DNA of 64,000 nucleotides from Sulfitobacter sp. 20_GPM-1509m (GTDB taxonomy: Bacteria; Pseudomonadota; Alphaproteobacteria; Rhodobacterales; Rhodobacteraceae), in NCBI RefSeq assembly GCF_000620505.1, contig NZ_JIBC01000005.1, forward strand, positions 124,001-188,000, in the 5' to 3' direction. Positions 46,174 to 55,242 of this stretch are shown piece after piece. The notes beneath the pieces are model-generated. The model made no database searches and had not been told where the DNA came from. It saw nothing but the letters and a program-made list of their open reading frames with translations. The position numbers were made by a program, and so were the translations under genes. Numbering within the stretch: the stretch's first letter is position 1; each line of letters starts with the position of its first letter.

Positions 46174-46191
46174 GCATTTCATATCGAATGC
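46174..46191. promoter_or_regulatory. Candidate Lrp-type site between divergent oxidase and Lrp genes
   Basis: Inverted repeat GCATT-N8-AATGC, flanked by CA and AG, in the 160-nt gap between the oxidase (start 46099) and Lrp (start 46260). AT-rich spacer and position suit autoregulation by the adjacent Lrp/AsnC protein; not proven. Confidence 0.4.
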
Positions 46192-46259
46192 AGTTGACTA
46201 TAAAGGGTGGCTGACGTTCACAAGGGGATACATGGCGTGCAGACTCCGAAGGATAGCAG

Positions 46260-46754
46260 ATGACAACCCGTTATAAGCTGGACCGGATCGACCTGAAGAT
46301 TCTGGCCGAGCTTCAGCGCAATGGACGTATCACGAATGTCGAGCTGGCCGATCTGGTCAGCCTGTCGCCATCGCCGTGCCTGATGCGCGTCAAAAAGCTG
46401 CAAAAGGCCGGGTACATCGTCGGATACGCCGCCCAGATCGACGTGGCCAAGCTGGGCGATACGCTGACGGTGTTCACCGAATTCACCCTGACCAACCATC
46501 GCCAGATCGACTTTGCCCGGTTTCAGGAAGCGTTGGAAAAAGTCCCGTCCTGTGTGGAATGTCACCTGGTATCAGGTGGTTACGACTATCTGGCGAAATT
46601 TGTCACGTCGTCCATCGCCGACTATCAGAACGTGATCGAAGCCCTGATCGACCGCAGCGTCGGGATCGACAAATATTTCAGCTTTGTCGTGATGAAGACG
46701 CCCTTTGTCAAAACGCAACTGCCCCTGACGGATCTGTTCGAAGACCGGATCTGA
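46260..46754 (+). CDS. Lrp/AsnC-family transcriptional regulator
   Basis: A 164-residue protein. The N-terminal HTH (DLKILAELQRNGRITNVELADLVSLSPSPCLMRVKKL) is of the Lrp/AsnC type and the C-terminal RAM domain has the ligand-binding VSGGYDYLAK loop. It should sense an amino acid or breakdown product. The ATG has AAGGA 6 nt upstream. It is divergent from the FAD oxidase and convergent with the ABC operon (5-nt gap). Confidence 0.95.
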   Translation: MTTRYKLDRIDLKILAELQRNGRITNVELADLVSLSPSPCLMRVKKLQKAGYIVGYAAQIDVAKLGDTLTVFTEFTLTNHRQIDFARFQEALEKVPSCVECHLVSGGYDYLAKFVTSSIADYQNVIEALIDRSVGIDKYFSFVVMKTPFVKTQLPLTDLFEDRI

Positions 46755-46759
46755 CCGCA

Positions 46760-48439
46760 TCAACGATCAGAAAACTGCGCGATCAGTTCCGGGTCCTGTT
46801 CCAGTGACGCCAGCCAACCGGTGTCGAGCTTGGGGATCGAAGAGATCAACAACCGCGAATAGGGATGTGTGGCGCATTCTGACATCTTGCTGGCGGGCAG
46901 TGCTTCGACGACCACGCCCTTGTGCATCACCAGAACATCATCGCAAATCGCCTCGACCGTGGACAGGTCGTGGCTGATGAACATGTAGCTGAGGCCCAGT
47001 TCGCTTTGCAGTTCCTTGAGCAGTTCGAGGATGGCTGCCGCGACGACGGTATCCAGCGCAGACGTGATTTCGTCACAAAGGATCAGCTCGGGTTCGGCAG
47101 CAAGCGCACGCGCGAGGTTCACCCGTTGCTTTTGCCCGCCGGACAATTCGCTGGGCAAGCGGTGGCGCATGTTGGCAGGAAGGTGGACCATGTCCAGCAG
47201 TTCGATCACCCGCGCGTCACGTGCCTTGCCGCGCAGACCCTTGTAGAACGTCAGCGGACGGCCAATGATATTGGCGATGGAATGTCCGGGGTTCAGCGCG
47301 GTATCAGCCAGCTGGAAAACAATCTGGGTGCGGCGCAGGTCTTCCTTGGACCGGCTTGCAAGATCGGGTTTCAATTCCCGACCGTCCACCAGGACACTGC
47401 CCTTGTAGGGCGGCAGGATGCCTGCAATCGCGCGGGCCAATGTCGATTTTCCAGAGCCGGATTCGCCAATCACCCCAAGATTTCGGCCCGGTTCCAGCTG
47501 GAAGTTCACATCCTTCAGGATCTTCGTCGCCGGTTCACCGTTCCGGATCGGCCCATAGCCTGCGTGCAGGTTGGTTACCTCGAGTATCGGTTTTTTCCTG
47601 TCCGCTGCCGACAGCGGCTGCGGCGTGCGGCCTGCGGGGTCAAAGGCGGCCAGAAGCTCTTTGGTATAGGGGTTCTGAGGGGCGTTGAGAATCTGCTCGG
47701 ACGTGCCGACCTCTTGCACCTCGCCGCCGCGCAACACGACGATGCGGTCCGCGATTTGCGCGACAACCGCCAGATCGTGACTGACATAGACACCGGCGCA
47801 GCCGCCTGCGGCCATCGCCGACTTGAAGGCGCGCAGCACCTCGATCTGGGTGGTCACGTCGAGGGCTGTTGTCGGCTCGTCAAAGATCACCAGACGCGGA
47901 TCACCGATCAGCGCCATTGCCGCCGACAGGCGCTGAAGCTGGCCACCGGACACCTGATGCGGATAGCGGTCGCCAATTGTGTCGGGGTCGGGCAGTGCCA
48001 GCGCACGGAACAGCTCAACCGCCTTGGCGCGGGCTTCGGCCTTTGGCATCAGTTTGTGGATCGTCGAAATCTCGATCACCTGATCCATGATCCGCTGCGA
48101 CGGGTTGAACGCCGCCGCCGCCGATTGCGGCACATAAGAGACTTCGGTCCCGCGCATCGCCGCACGCTGGCGGGTGGTCATGGCGGTGACATCGTTGTCG
48201 CCCACGCGGATGCGTCCACCGTTGATCGAACAGCCGGGCCGCGTATGCCCCATCAGCGACAGCGCAATCGTGGTCTTGCCCGAACCGGATTCCCCGATCA
48301 GCGCCAGAATCTCCCCGGGTGCGATGTCGAAATCGACGCCCTTGATGATCTCGACCTTGCGGTTCGCATCGGTGACCGCGCCGATCTTCAGATCGCGGAC
48401 GCTGACAAGCGGTGTATCGTGGGGTGTCTGGGACATCAT
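46760..48439 (-). CDS. Peptide/opine-type ABC transporter, double ATP-binding protein
   Basis: A 559-residue protein with two complete ABC domains. The first has Walker A GESGSGKTT and signature VSGGQLQRL; the second has Walker A GESGSGKST and signature LSGGQKQRV. This is the fused DppD-DppF-like format that drives import by the adjacent permeases. Two adjacent ATGs (48439, 48436) are possible. The start overlaps the permease stop by 4 nt. It is last in the transporter operon. Confidence 0.95.
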   Translation of the reverse strand: MMSQTPHDTPLVSVRDLKIGAVTDANRKVEIIKGVDFDIAPGEILALIGESGSGKTTIALSLMGHTRPGCSINGGRIRVGDNDVTAMTTRQRAAMRGTEVSYVPQSAAAAFNPSQRIMDQVIEISTIHKLMPKAEARAKAVELFRALALPDPDTIGDRYPHQVSGGQLQRLSAAMALIGDPRLVIFDEPTTALDVTTQIEVLRAFKSAMAAGGCAGVYVSHDLAVVAQIADRIVVLRGGEVQEVGTSEQILNAPQNPYTKELLAAFDPAGRTPQPLSAADRKKPILEVTNLHAGYGPIRNGEPATKILKDVNFQLEPGRNLGVIGESGSGKSTLARAIAGILPPYKGSVLVDGRELKPDLASRSKEDLRRTQIVFQLADTALNPGHSIANIIGRPLTFYKGLRGKARDARVIELLDMVHLPANMRHRLPSELSGGQKQRVNLARALAAEPELILCDEITSALDTVVAAAILELLKELQSELGLSYMFISHDLSTVEAICDDVLVMHKGVVVEALPASKMSECATHPYSRLLISSIPKLDTGWLASLEQDPELIAQFSDR

Positions 48440-49299
48440 TCGCTCCTGTCGCGGATACGGGTCGGCAGGTTGTCGATGAACATGTTCACCGAGATGGTCA
48501 GCGACGCGATGGCGATCGACGGAAATACGACCGCCGGCGCGCCAAGGCTCAGCCCTTCGATATTCTCGCGCACCAGCGCGCCCCAGTCGGCATTCGGCGG
48601 CTGCACGCCAAGGCCCAGAAACGACAGGCCCGACAACACCAGCACGATAAAGACGAAACGCAGGCCAAGATCGGCCAGAACCGGCCCCAGGATATTCGGA
48701 AATATCTCGCGCAGGATAAGATAGGGCGTCGCCTCGCCGCGCGCCCGCGCCACGGTCACGAAATCCATTGTGTTGATGTTCACCGCCAGCGCCCGCGCAA
48801 AGCGGTAGGACCCCGGCATGTAGATCGCCGTCAGGGTCATGATCAGGATCGGGATGGACGAGCCGACCGCCGCCACGACCACCAGTCCGAACAGCAGCGA
48901 AGGAATACCGTTGAACGCATCCAGAAGCCGCGACAGGATCATGTCGAACCAGCCCCCGGCCACGGCTGCAATCATGCCCAGCAGAACCCCGATGGTGCAG
49001 GCCAGCGTCACGGCGGCCAGGGCGATGCCCACGGTATAGCGCGCGCCCATGATGATGCGCGAAAAGATGTCACGCCCCAGATAATCGGTGCCCATCCAGA
49101 ATTCGGACGTGACCGGACCGAAATAGTCCCAATCCACAATCTCGCCCGGAGGATGCGGTGCCAGGAACGGCCCGGCAATGGCGACGATGGCCCAAAAGAC
49201 GATCACCGCCAGCCCGACACGTCCAACCCAGTTGAAAACGAACTTGGGACCTTCGGGAGCCTTATCTTCGGACAAGGGGTGAGACACGGTATCGGCCAT
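48436..49299 (-). CDS. ABC transporter permease (DppC type)
   Basis: A 287-residue inner-membrane permease of the peptide/nickel/opine family, with a cytoplasmic N-terminus, membrane helices, and the EAA-type loop (YRFARALAVNINTMDFVTVARARG). I chose the ATG at 49299; the frame stays open upstream in the preceding permease. It starts 2 nt after the DppB-type stop and overlaps the ATPase gene by 4 nt. Confidence 0.93.
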   Translation of the reverse strand: MADTVSHPLSEDKAPEGPKFVFNWVGRVGLAVIVFWAIVAIAGPFLAPHPPGEIVDWDYFGPVTSEFWMGTDYLGRDIFSRIIMGARYTVGIALAAVTLACTIGVLLGMIAAVAGGWFDMILSRLLDAFNGIPSLLFGLVVVAAVGSSIPILIMTLTAIYMPGSYRFARALAVNINTMDFVTVARARGEATPYLILREIFPNILGPVLADLGLRFVFIVLVLSGLSFLGLGVQPPNADWGALVRENIEGLSLGAPAVVFPSIAIASLTISVNMFIDNLPTRIRDRSE

Positions 49300-49301
49300 G
49301 A

Positions 49302-50258
49302 TCAACGAAGCCTCGGGTTTGACAGGATTGCAATGAGATCCGCCAGAGTGATCAGCGACAGGTAGCTGACGCAAAAGATCATGGCACAGGACTGGATCAG
49401 CGGTAGGTCGCGGGTAGAGACCGCATCGACCATCAGCTTGGCAACACCCGGATAGTTGAAAATCGTCTCGACGATGATGACCCCGCCCACCAGGTAGCTC
49501 AGCGACAGCGCGACCGCGTTGGCGATGGGTCCCAATGCATTGGGCAACGCATGACGCAGCACCATGCGTGACAGGGACGCCCCCTTGAGCAGCGCCATCT
49601 CCACGTAAGGCGTGTTGATGGTTTCAATCACCGCGGCGCGGCTCATGCGGATCATTTGCGCCGACACGACCAGCGACAAGGAGATCACCGGCATGGCGTA
49701 GGCGCGCAGCATGGCCGACCAGCTGTCAAGTTCGACGCCGTAGCTGAGCGCAGGCAGCCAGCCGAGCCAGACGGCAAAGACCAGCACGGCCAATGTGGCA
49801 ACCATGAATTCCGGCACCGACACCACAGAGATTGTCAGCAAGGACACCAGACGATCAAAGATCGAGCCACGCCACATGGCCGCACAGATCCCCAGCGTCA
49901 GCGCGACCGGCACCGACACCAGCGTCACGACACCGGCCAGACGCAGCGAGTTCAGAAGACGCCCGCCGATCAGTTCGGCAACTTCCATATTGTTGACATA
50001 GGACGTGCCCATATCGCCTTGGGCCAACCCCAAAAGCCAATGCACGAAACGCGACAGCGCCGGTTCGTTCAGCCCCATCGCCTCGCGCAGACCCGCGACA
50101 GCTTCGGGCGTCGCGGCCTGGCCCAGCAGGATCTCTGCCACGTCACCGGGCAGCATCGCCGTCGCGAAAAAGACCGCGAAGGACACGATGATCAATGTCA
50201 CGAATGCGATGCCCAGTCTTTGCGCAACGAGAATGTATGGCAGAAGTGATCGGGTCAA
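49302..50258 (-). CDS. ABC transporter permease (DppB type)
   Basis: A 318-residue permease with the DppB layout: first membrane helix (RLGIAFVTLIIVSFAVFFATAM), the extracellular loop, and further helices with the EAA-type VEMALLKGASLSRMVLRHALPNALGPI. It forms the import channel with the DppC-type permease encoded 2 nt downstream. It follows the binding-protein gene after a 77-nt gap with a hairpin. Confidence 0.95.
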   Translation of the reverse strand: MTRSLLPYILVAQRLGIAFVTLIIVSFAVFFATAMLPGDVAEILLGQAATPEAVAGLREAMGLNEPALSRFVHWLLGLAQGDMGTSYVNNMEVAELIGGRLLNSLRLAGVVTLVSVPVALTLGICAAMWRGSIFDRLVSLLTISVVSVPEFMVATLAVLVFAVWLGWLPALSYGVELDSWSAMLRAYAMPVISLSLVVSAQMIRMSRAAVIETINTPYVEMALLKGASLSRMVLRHALPNALGPIANAVALSLSYLVGGVIIVETIFNYPGVAKLMVDAVSTRDLPLIQSCAMIFCVSYLSLITLADLIAILSNPRLR

Positions 50259-50295
50259 AAGGCACCTCGTATCAGTTGATGGACGTCTGAAGAGC

Positions 50296-50311
50296 CGCGC
50301 GATACCGCGCG
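50296..50311. other. Intercistronic hairpin between binding protein and permease genes
   Basis: A perfect 6-bp CGCGCG/CGCGCG stem with a 4-nt loop, no T-tract. Such hairpins after ABC binding-protein genes often stabilise the upstream mRNA so that the binding protein outnumbers the membrane subunits. Confidence 0.55.
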
Positions 50312-50335
50312 ACCCTTATGTTCAGCGTAAATCGA

Positions 50336-51946
50336 TTACGCGTCCAGCCAGACATATTCGGCAAAGGCATAGCCCATCATGCCGCCCAGCGGGTTGGCCT
50401 CGAGGCCGCCCAGCTTGGATGTCACTGCGTCGACGTTGGAGATATAGGCGGGAATGATTGTGCCTGCTTCGTTGGCCACCATTTCCTGCATTTCCCAATA
50501 CATCGCCGTCCGCTTTTCCTCGTCCAGTGCGCCGCGCGCTTCGATCATCATCTTATCGAATTTCTCGGACTTGTAATGGCTTTCGTTCCAGGGCGCATCG
50601 GACGCGTACAGCAGCGAGAACAGGATATCCGGTGTCGGGCGCGGGTTGATGTTGCCGAAGTGAACCGGCGACTTCAGCCAGTAGTTCGACCAGTAGCCAT
50701 CCGACGGCACACGGTCGACCGTCAGGTTCATGCCGATTTCCGCGCCTGCTTGCTGGACCACTGTCGCCATGTCTACGGAAGACCCGGCCGCATCGGAGGC
50801 AACCATCGGAATCTCGACACCCAGCAGACCCGCTTTTTCAAAGTGGAACTTGGCCTTTTCAGGGTCAAAGTCACGCGGTGCCAGGTTGGGGTTGTGGTAA
50901 CGGTTGGCCGACGACACGGGTTGGTCGTTGCCGATTTCCGCCAGACCACGCAGAACCGATTTCTGGATCGCTTCACGGTTGATCAGCGATTTCATACCTT
51001 CGACGAAATCCATCTGCTCGCCCGGTGCAACGTCGAGCCGGATGTTCAGGTTGGTGTAGTTGCCAGCGGTCGAGATGCTGGTGCGCACCGCGTCATTCCC
51101 TTCAACCATCCGCAAGGAACGGGGGTTCACCGCCGCCGCGAGCTGGATGTCGCCCGAAAGCAAAGCATTGACGCGCGCGTTGTTGTCGGGGATCGCGAAG
51201 AACTCAAAGCTGTCCAGATAGGCGCCTTGGGGCTTGAAGTAGTTGTCGTTGCGCACGCCGATAGACCGCACGCCGGGTTCAAACACTTCGCTTTTGAAAG
51301 CGCCCGTACCATTGGCAGTGGTGAAATCGGTGGTGCCGTCAGCGACAATCATGAAGTGGTGCAGCGACAGGATGGTGGGAAGGTCGGCGTTCGGCTCGGC
51401 CAGAACGATCTTGACGGTCAGGTCGTCGACCTTGCTGATCTCGGCCATCTGCTTGGCCAGCGAGTTGGCTTTGGAGCCCACGGCCGGGTCAAGGTGACGG
51501 TTCATCGAGTACACGACATCATCCGCGCTCAGCGTTTTACCGTCGTGGAACTGTACGCCGGGCTTCAGCTTGATGGTCCAGGTTTGCGCGTCATCGGATT
51601 CAATGCTGTCGGCCAGCTCCATCTGCACATTGCCGTCACCGCCCAGGAATGTCAGGCGGTTATAGTAGGCGCAGCAGCGGACATAGTCGGTGGACAGTGT
51701 CGCCTTGGCCGGGTCCAGCGTGTCGGCGGTGGACGACGACCAACCTGCGGCTTTCAGCGTGCCGCCCGTTGTCGGCGTTGCGGCAACGGCGGCTGTTGCA
51801 TGGGACAAAAGCGTCCCACCTGCGGCCACGGCCACACCCGATGCCATAAGCATTTTCAGCAACTCGCGACGCGATGCGCCGCGGCGGATCATGTGTTCAA
51901 CCGCTGCATCATCGCGGCTGGTCCAGTTTGTGGGTGTTTTTGTCAT
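50336..51946 (-). CDS. ABC transporter substrate-binding protein, Tat-exported
   Basis: A 536-residue family 5 (SBP_bac_5) periplasmic binding protein. The N-terminus carries a twin-arginine motif, ASRRELLKM (R26, R27), followed by a hydrophobic stretch and an AxA-like site (AAVAA), so it is probably exported folded by Tat. The mature protein has the domain features PAKATLSTDYVRC, KLKPGVQFHDGK and DDVVYSMNRHLDP. It belongs with the permeases and ATPase encoded after it. Ligand class is peptides, opines or polyamine-like compounds. Confidence 0.94.
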   Translation of the reverse strand: MTKTPTNWTSRDDAAVEHMIRRGASRRELLKMLMASGVAVAAGGTLLSHATAAVAATPTTGGTLKAAGWSSSTADTLDPAKATLSTDYVRCCAYYNRLTFLGGDGNVQMELADSIESDDAQTWTIKLKPGVQFHDGKTLSADDVVYSMNRHLDPAVGSKANSLAKQMAEISKVDDLTVKIVLAEPNADLPTILSLHHFMIVADGTTDFTTANGTGAFKSEVFEPGVRSIGVRNDNYFKPQGAYLDSFEFFAIPDNNARVNALLSGDIQLAAAVNPRSLRMVEGNDAVRTSISTAGNYTNLNIRLDVAPGEQMDFVEGMKSLINREAIQKSVLRGLAEIGNDQPVSSANRYHNPNLAPRDFDPEKAKFHFEKAGLLGVEIPMVASDAAGSSVDMATVVQQAGAEIGMNLTVDRVPSDGYWSNYWLKSPVHFGNINPRPTPDILFSLLYASDAPWNESHYKSEKFDKMMIEARGALDEEKRTAMYWEMQEMVANEAGTIIPAYISNVDAVTSKLGGLEANPLGGMMGYAFAEYVWLDA

Positions 51947-52013
51947 TTCTAGTTTCCCTGGTGTTGTGAAAGTTTAACCCTAGCGATCTTGTCGTCGCTT
52001 CAGGCCGCTGAGA

Positions 52014-52745
52014 TCACGCGCTAAAGGCATCGTCGGCCGCTTGGGCCAGTTCGATCAACGCGTGAAAATGGTAATCCGGCACGGTGAACTCCTTGGGCGC
52101 GATGGTGCCGCCGTATCCGTCCTGCGCATGGCGCCGCTGAATCCAGGCGTTCGTCATGCCCAACGCGCGCGAAATTCCGATGTCGTGGTACTGGCTTTGC
52201 GCGGTGTGCAGGATGTCGTCCTTGCATCCGCCATCACGCTCCACATGGGCGAATACCTTTTGGAAATAGGCGCGGTCCGGCTTTTCCGTGCCGGTGTCGT
52301 CGGTGGTGAAACCGGCCCAGAACGGATTGCCCAATTTGGCGGAATATTTGTCAAACGCCCAGCGCCGCGCGTTGGTCATCGCAATCAGCTTGTAGCGCGC
52401 CTTGAGCCGCGCCATCGCTTCGACGCTGTCGGCAAAGGGTTCGGCCTCGCCCACGGCGTCGATCATGTACTGGCGGTATTCCGGCGTGTCGGGCAGACCG
52501 AACACCTCGGCAATGCGCCCATAGCAGCGGCCCAGGTCGTCGGGGAACAGGCCTGCGTCAGGCTCGTAGCGTGCATCGCGGTATACGGCCAGCGCAGCCT
52601 CGCCGTTCAGATCAATGCCTTCTTTCGCTGCGATGTCTGCAAGGCCGCCTTTGATCGCACCTTCAAAGTCGATCAGTGTGCCGACCACATCAAAGCTGAC
52701 GTAACCGAATTCTGTCAGGGGTTTCACATCGGTTGTCGTCGTCAT
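52014..52745 (-). CDS. Haloacid dehalogenase type II family protein
   Basis: A 243-residue HAD-superfamily protein. Motif I is SFDVVGTLIDF (catalytic Asp), motif II is IAMTNARR, and the C-terminal DDILHTAQSQYHDIGISRALG is the type II dehalogenase pattern. Family members hydrolyse 2-haloacids or phosphates; in amine clusters they may serve as phosphatases (inference). I chose the ATG at 52745; the frame is open for 60 codons more without family sequence. It lies 67 nt before the transporter operon. Confidence 0.87.
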   Translation of the reverse strand: MTTTTDVKPLTEFGYVSFDVVGTLIDFEGAIKGGLADIAAKEGIDLNGEAALAVYRDARYEPDAGLFPDDLGRCYGRIAEVFGLPDTPEYRQYMIDAVGEAEPFADSVEAMARLKARYKLIAMTNARRWAFDKYSAKLGNPFWAGFTTDDTGTEKPDRAYFQKVFAHVERDGGCKDDILHTAQSQYHDIGISRALGMTNAWIQRRHAQDGYGGTIAPKEFTVPDYHFHALIELAQAADDAFSA

Positions 52746-52827
52746 CTCTGATATCCTCAGTGCATAGGAGCGGATTTTCGCAATGTTCGAGAGCGGTGTT
52801 TCGGAACCGGCTTTCACGTTTTCTACC

Positions 52828-52843
52828 TTCAGGTTCCCCTGAA
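52828..52843. promoter_or_regulatory. Possible operator TTCAGG-N4-CCTGAA
   Basis: A short perfect 6-bp inverted repeat with a 4-nt spacer in the 195-nt gap upstream of the HAD type II gene, 83-98 nt from its start. Could be an operator or chance; no second copy found. Confidence 0.25.
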
Positions 52844-52940
52844 ACAGGCTCTGCAAAACGCCGAATGTGGGCAGGAGCACGGCAGATTCTACTGTATTCG
52901 GGAAAACAGCGGCATTTCCCTGCAATCTGCCATTTTCCCC

Positions 52941-53852
52941 TTAATACCCGCGATCCTGATCGACCTGACCGGGCAATTCGGCGTTGTCACGGCTGGCGCG
53001 GACCACCGCCAGAGCATGACGTGCGCCCTCGACAGCGTCCGTATTTGCGGCAATGTGCGGTGTGATGAAAACGCGTGGATCACGCCAAGCCCAGTGGTTT
53101 TCGGGCAATGGTTCAGGGTCGGTTACGTCCAGCATCGCAGAGGTCAGAACGCCATCGTCCAGCGCCTGCTTGAGCGCATCCATATCCAGCTGCGCCCCAC
53201 GCCCCGCATGCACCAGACGCGCGCCATGGGGCAGCTTGGCAAACAGCGTTGCGTTCAAGATGCCCTGCGTTTCATCGGTCAGGGGCAGCAGGCAGATCAG
53301 AATGTCGGACTGCGCCAGAAAGTCGTCCAACCCGTCAGAGGCAAAAACCTTGATCCCCTCGACGGGCCTTCCGGATCGTGACCAGCCTGCCACGCCGAAC
53401 TCCATGCCCGCCAGTGTCCGCGCCGCCAAAGCGCCGATACGGCCCGTTCCCATGATACCGACGCGCGTGCCGCGCGCACGTGGGACCGCGTGGCCTTTCC
53501 ATTGTCCGGCGCGCGCCTGTTGCACATAGGTCGGCATGTCGCGGTGCAACATCAGCGTGGCCATAACCACCCAATCGCGCACCATTTCGTCAATCCCCGG
53601 TGCAAGCGTGCGCACCAAGGTGACGCCCTGGGGCATCTTGGGCATGTGGTCCACACCTGCCCCCGAGCCGATGACGACTTTCAGATTGGGATAGCGCCCC
53701 AGATCCTTTGGCGGCAGCCAGCACATCAGATGTGTGATTGCCGCCGGATCGGTCACCGCGTCCTCGCCCACGATAAACGGCTCGCCCGCCTCTTGAAACA
53801 TCGGTCCCCAAACGGCAGCCCGCTCGGGGGTCGAGAGAAACAGGAACGCCAT
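52941..53852 (-). CDS. D-2-hydroxyacid dehydrogenase (glyoxylate/hydroxypyruvate reductase type)
   Basis: A 303-residue NAD(P)-dependent 2-hydroxyacid dehydrogenase. It has the cofactor motif MGTGRIGALAA, catalytic Arg in LVHAGRGAQLD, the Glu region in DVTDPEPLP and catalytic His in TPHIAANT. The lack of a long N-terminal domain and the sequence resemble GhrA-type glyoxylate/hydroxypyruvate reductases. It overlaps the aminotransferase stop by 1 nt, so it may reduce the keto product of that enzyme. Confidence 0.92.
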   Translation of the reverse strand: MAFLFLSTPERAAVWGPMFQEAGEPFIVGEDAVTDPAAITHLMCWLPPKDLGRYPNLKVVIGSGAGVDHMPKMPQGVTLVRTLAPGIDEMVRDWVVMATLMLHRDMPTYVQQARAGQWKGHAVPRARGTRVGIMGTGRIGALAARTLAGMEFGVAGWSRSGRPVEGIKVFASDGLDDFLAQSDILICLLPLTDETQGILNATLFAKLPHGARLVHAGRGAQLDMDALKQALDDGVLTSAMLDVTDPEPLPENHWAWRDPRVFITPHIAANTDAVEGARHALAVVRASRDNAELPGQVDQDRGY

Positions 53853-55225
53853 CAGCGCAACACCGCGCGAATTTCGGGATCTTCCAGCGTCAGGTCCAGC
53901 ACGGTGCCGGTGCGTTCGACAATCGCGTCAATCTCACCGTCGGTGCAGCACAGCGGCGGCGCGTAGCCAAAGATGCCTTGCGCAAACGACCGCACGATCA
54001 GCCCCTGATCCCATGCGCGGTCGAACAGCCGCGTGGCGGGCTGGACGGCGGCAGGCAACGGGGTTTTCTTGTCCTTGTCCGTCACCAGTTCAACAGCCGC
54101 CAGCATCCCGCGTCCGCGCACATCACCCACCAACGGGTGATCGCGCAGGCTGTCCAGCCCCGCCATCAGGCGCGCACCGGCCTTGATGCCGTTGTCGAAC
54201 AGGCCGCCTTCATACAGCGCCAGAATCTCAAGCGCGACGGCAGCCGAAACCGGATGCGCGGAGTAGGTAAAGCCGTGGCCCACGGCCTTGGCCCCTGCCC
54301 CGTCGGCGATGGTGTCATAGACGTGGTCGGACATGAACACGGCCCCCATCGGCACATAGCCCGAGGTCAGCCCCTTGGCGCAGGTCATCAGGTCGGGCAC
54401 GATGTCTTCTTCGGCGCTGGCAAAGATCGGGCCGGTGCGGCCAAAGCCGGTGATGACTTCATCGGCGATGAACAGGATGCCGAGCTCCTTGCAGACGTCG
54501 CGCATCGCCTTGATCCAGCCCTTTGGCGGGACCAGAACGCCACCCGAGCCCTGAATCGGTTCGACATAGAATGCGGCGACCTTGTCTTCGCCAATCGCGG
54601 CCACCTTGGCGCGCAATTCGGCAACCGACGCGTCGATGACCGTTTGCGCATCGTCACCCAGCGGGTTGCGATACAGGTAGTGCGACGAAATCTTGTGCTG
54701 CCACGCATAAGGCACGCCAAAGCCGTCGTGGAACCCCGGCAGCGCGGTCAGGCCCGCGCCCATCGTGGTGGACCCGTGATAGCCCTGTTCGACCGAGATG
54801 AACTGATCGCGCTGGGGCTGGCCCTTGGAATGCCAGTAATAGCGGACAAATCGGATCGTGCTGTCGACGGCGTCCGAGCCGCCAAGGGTGAAGTAGATAT
54901 GGTTCAGATCGCCCGGGCTACGCTCGGCCAATTCAGCGGCCAGCCGGATCGGTGCCTCGGAGCCAAGATCAAAATAGCCGGTGGCGTAGGGCAGGCGACG
55001 CATCTGCTCGGCAGCGGCCTCGACCACGCTTTCGTGGCCATAGCCTGCGTTCACACACCACAGCCCTGCAAAGCCGTCGATCAACTGGCGGCCTTCGGCG
55101 TCGGTGACGGTCGCGCCCTTGGCAGATTTCAGAACGCGCACGCCGCGCGCCTCGTGGCCGCGGAAGGACGATACCGGGTGAACAAGGTGCTGGCGGTCCA
55201 GCTCGACAAGGGAATTGGTCAGCAT
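53852..55225 (-). CDS. Class III aminotransferase (putrescine/omega-amino-acid type)
   Basis: A 457-residue PLP-dependent class III aminotransferase. It has DGFAGLWCVNAGYGH, YHGSTTMGAG, EPIQGSGGV, the PLP-phosphate/ring region FIADEVITGFGRTG, and the Schiff-base Lys in CAKGLTSGYVPMGA. It resembles SpuC-type putrescine aminotransferases and omega-transaminases, which use pyruvate as amino acceptor. Neighbours (reductase, GNAT, deacylase, FAD oxidase) suit breakdown of a diamine or similar compound. Confidence 0.92.
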   Translation of the reverse strand: MLTNSLVELDRQHLVHPVSSFRGHEARGVRVLKSAKGATVTDAEGRQLIDGFAGLWCVNAGYGHESVVEAAAEQMRRLPYATGYFDLGSEAPIRLAAELAERSPGDLNHIYFTLGGSDAVDSTIRFVRYYWHSKGQPQRDQFISVEQGYHGSTTMGAGLTALPGFHDGFGVPYAWQHKISSHYLYRNPLGDDAQTVIDASVAELRAKVAAIGEDKVAAFYVEPIQGSGGVLVPPKGWIKAMRDVCKELGILFIADEVITGFGRTGPIFASAEEDIVPDLMTCAKGLTSGYVPMGAVFMSDHVYDTIADGAGAKAVGHGFTYSAHPVSAAVALEILALYEGGLFDNGIKAGARLMAGLDSLRDHPLVGDVRGRGMLAAVELVTDKDKKTPLPAAVQPATRLFDRAWDQGLIVRSFAQGIFGYAPPLCCTDGEIDAIVERTGTVLDLTLEDPEIRAVLR

Positions 55226-55242
55226 GTCAGTCTCCGAAAGGG

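Noticed and set aside
44654-46276. 540-residue plus-strand open frame
   Set aside because: Antisense to the FAD oxidase at 44774-46099; no recognisable domain.
46922-48724. 600-residue plus-strand open frame
   Set aside because: Antisense to the double ABC ATPase, whose Walker A and signature motifs are clear. Composition is artefactual.
50318-51952. 544-residue plus-strand open frame
   Set aside because: Antisense to the Tat-exported ABC binding protein.
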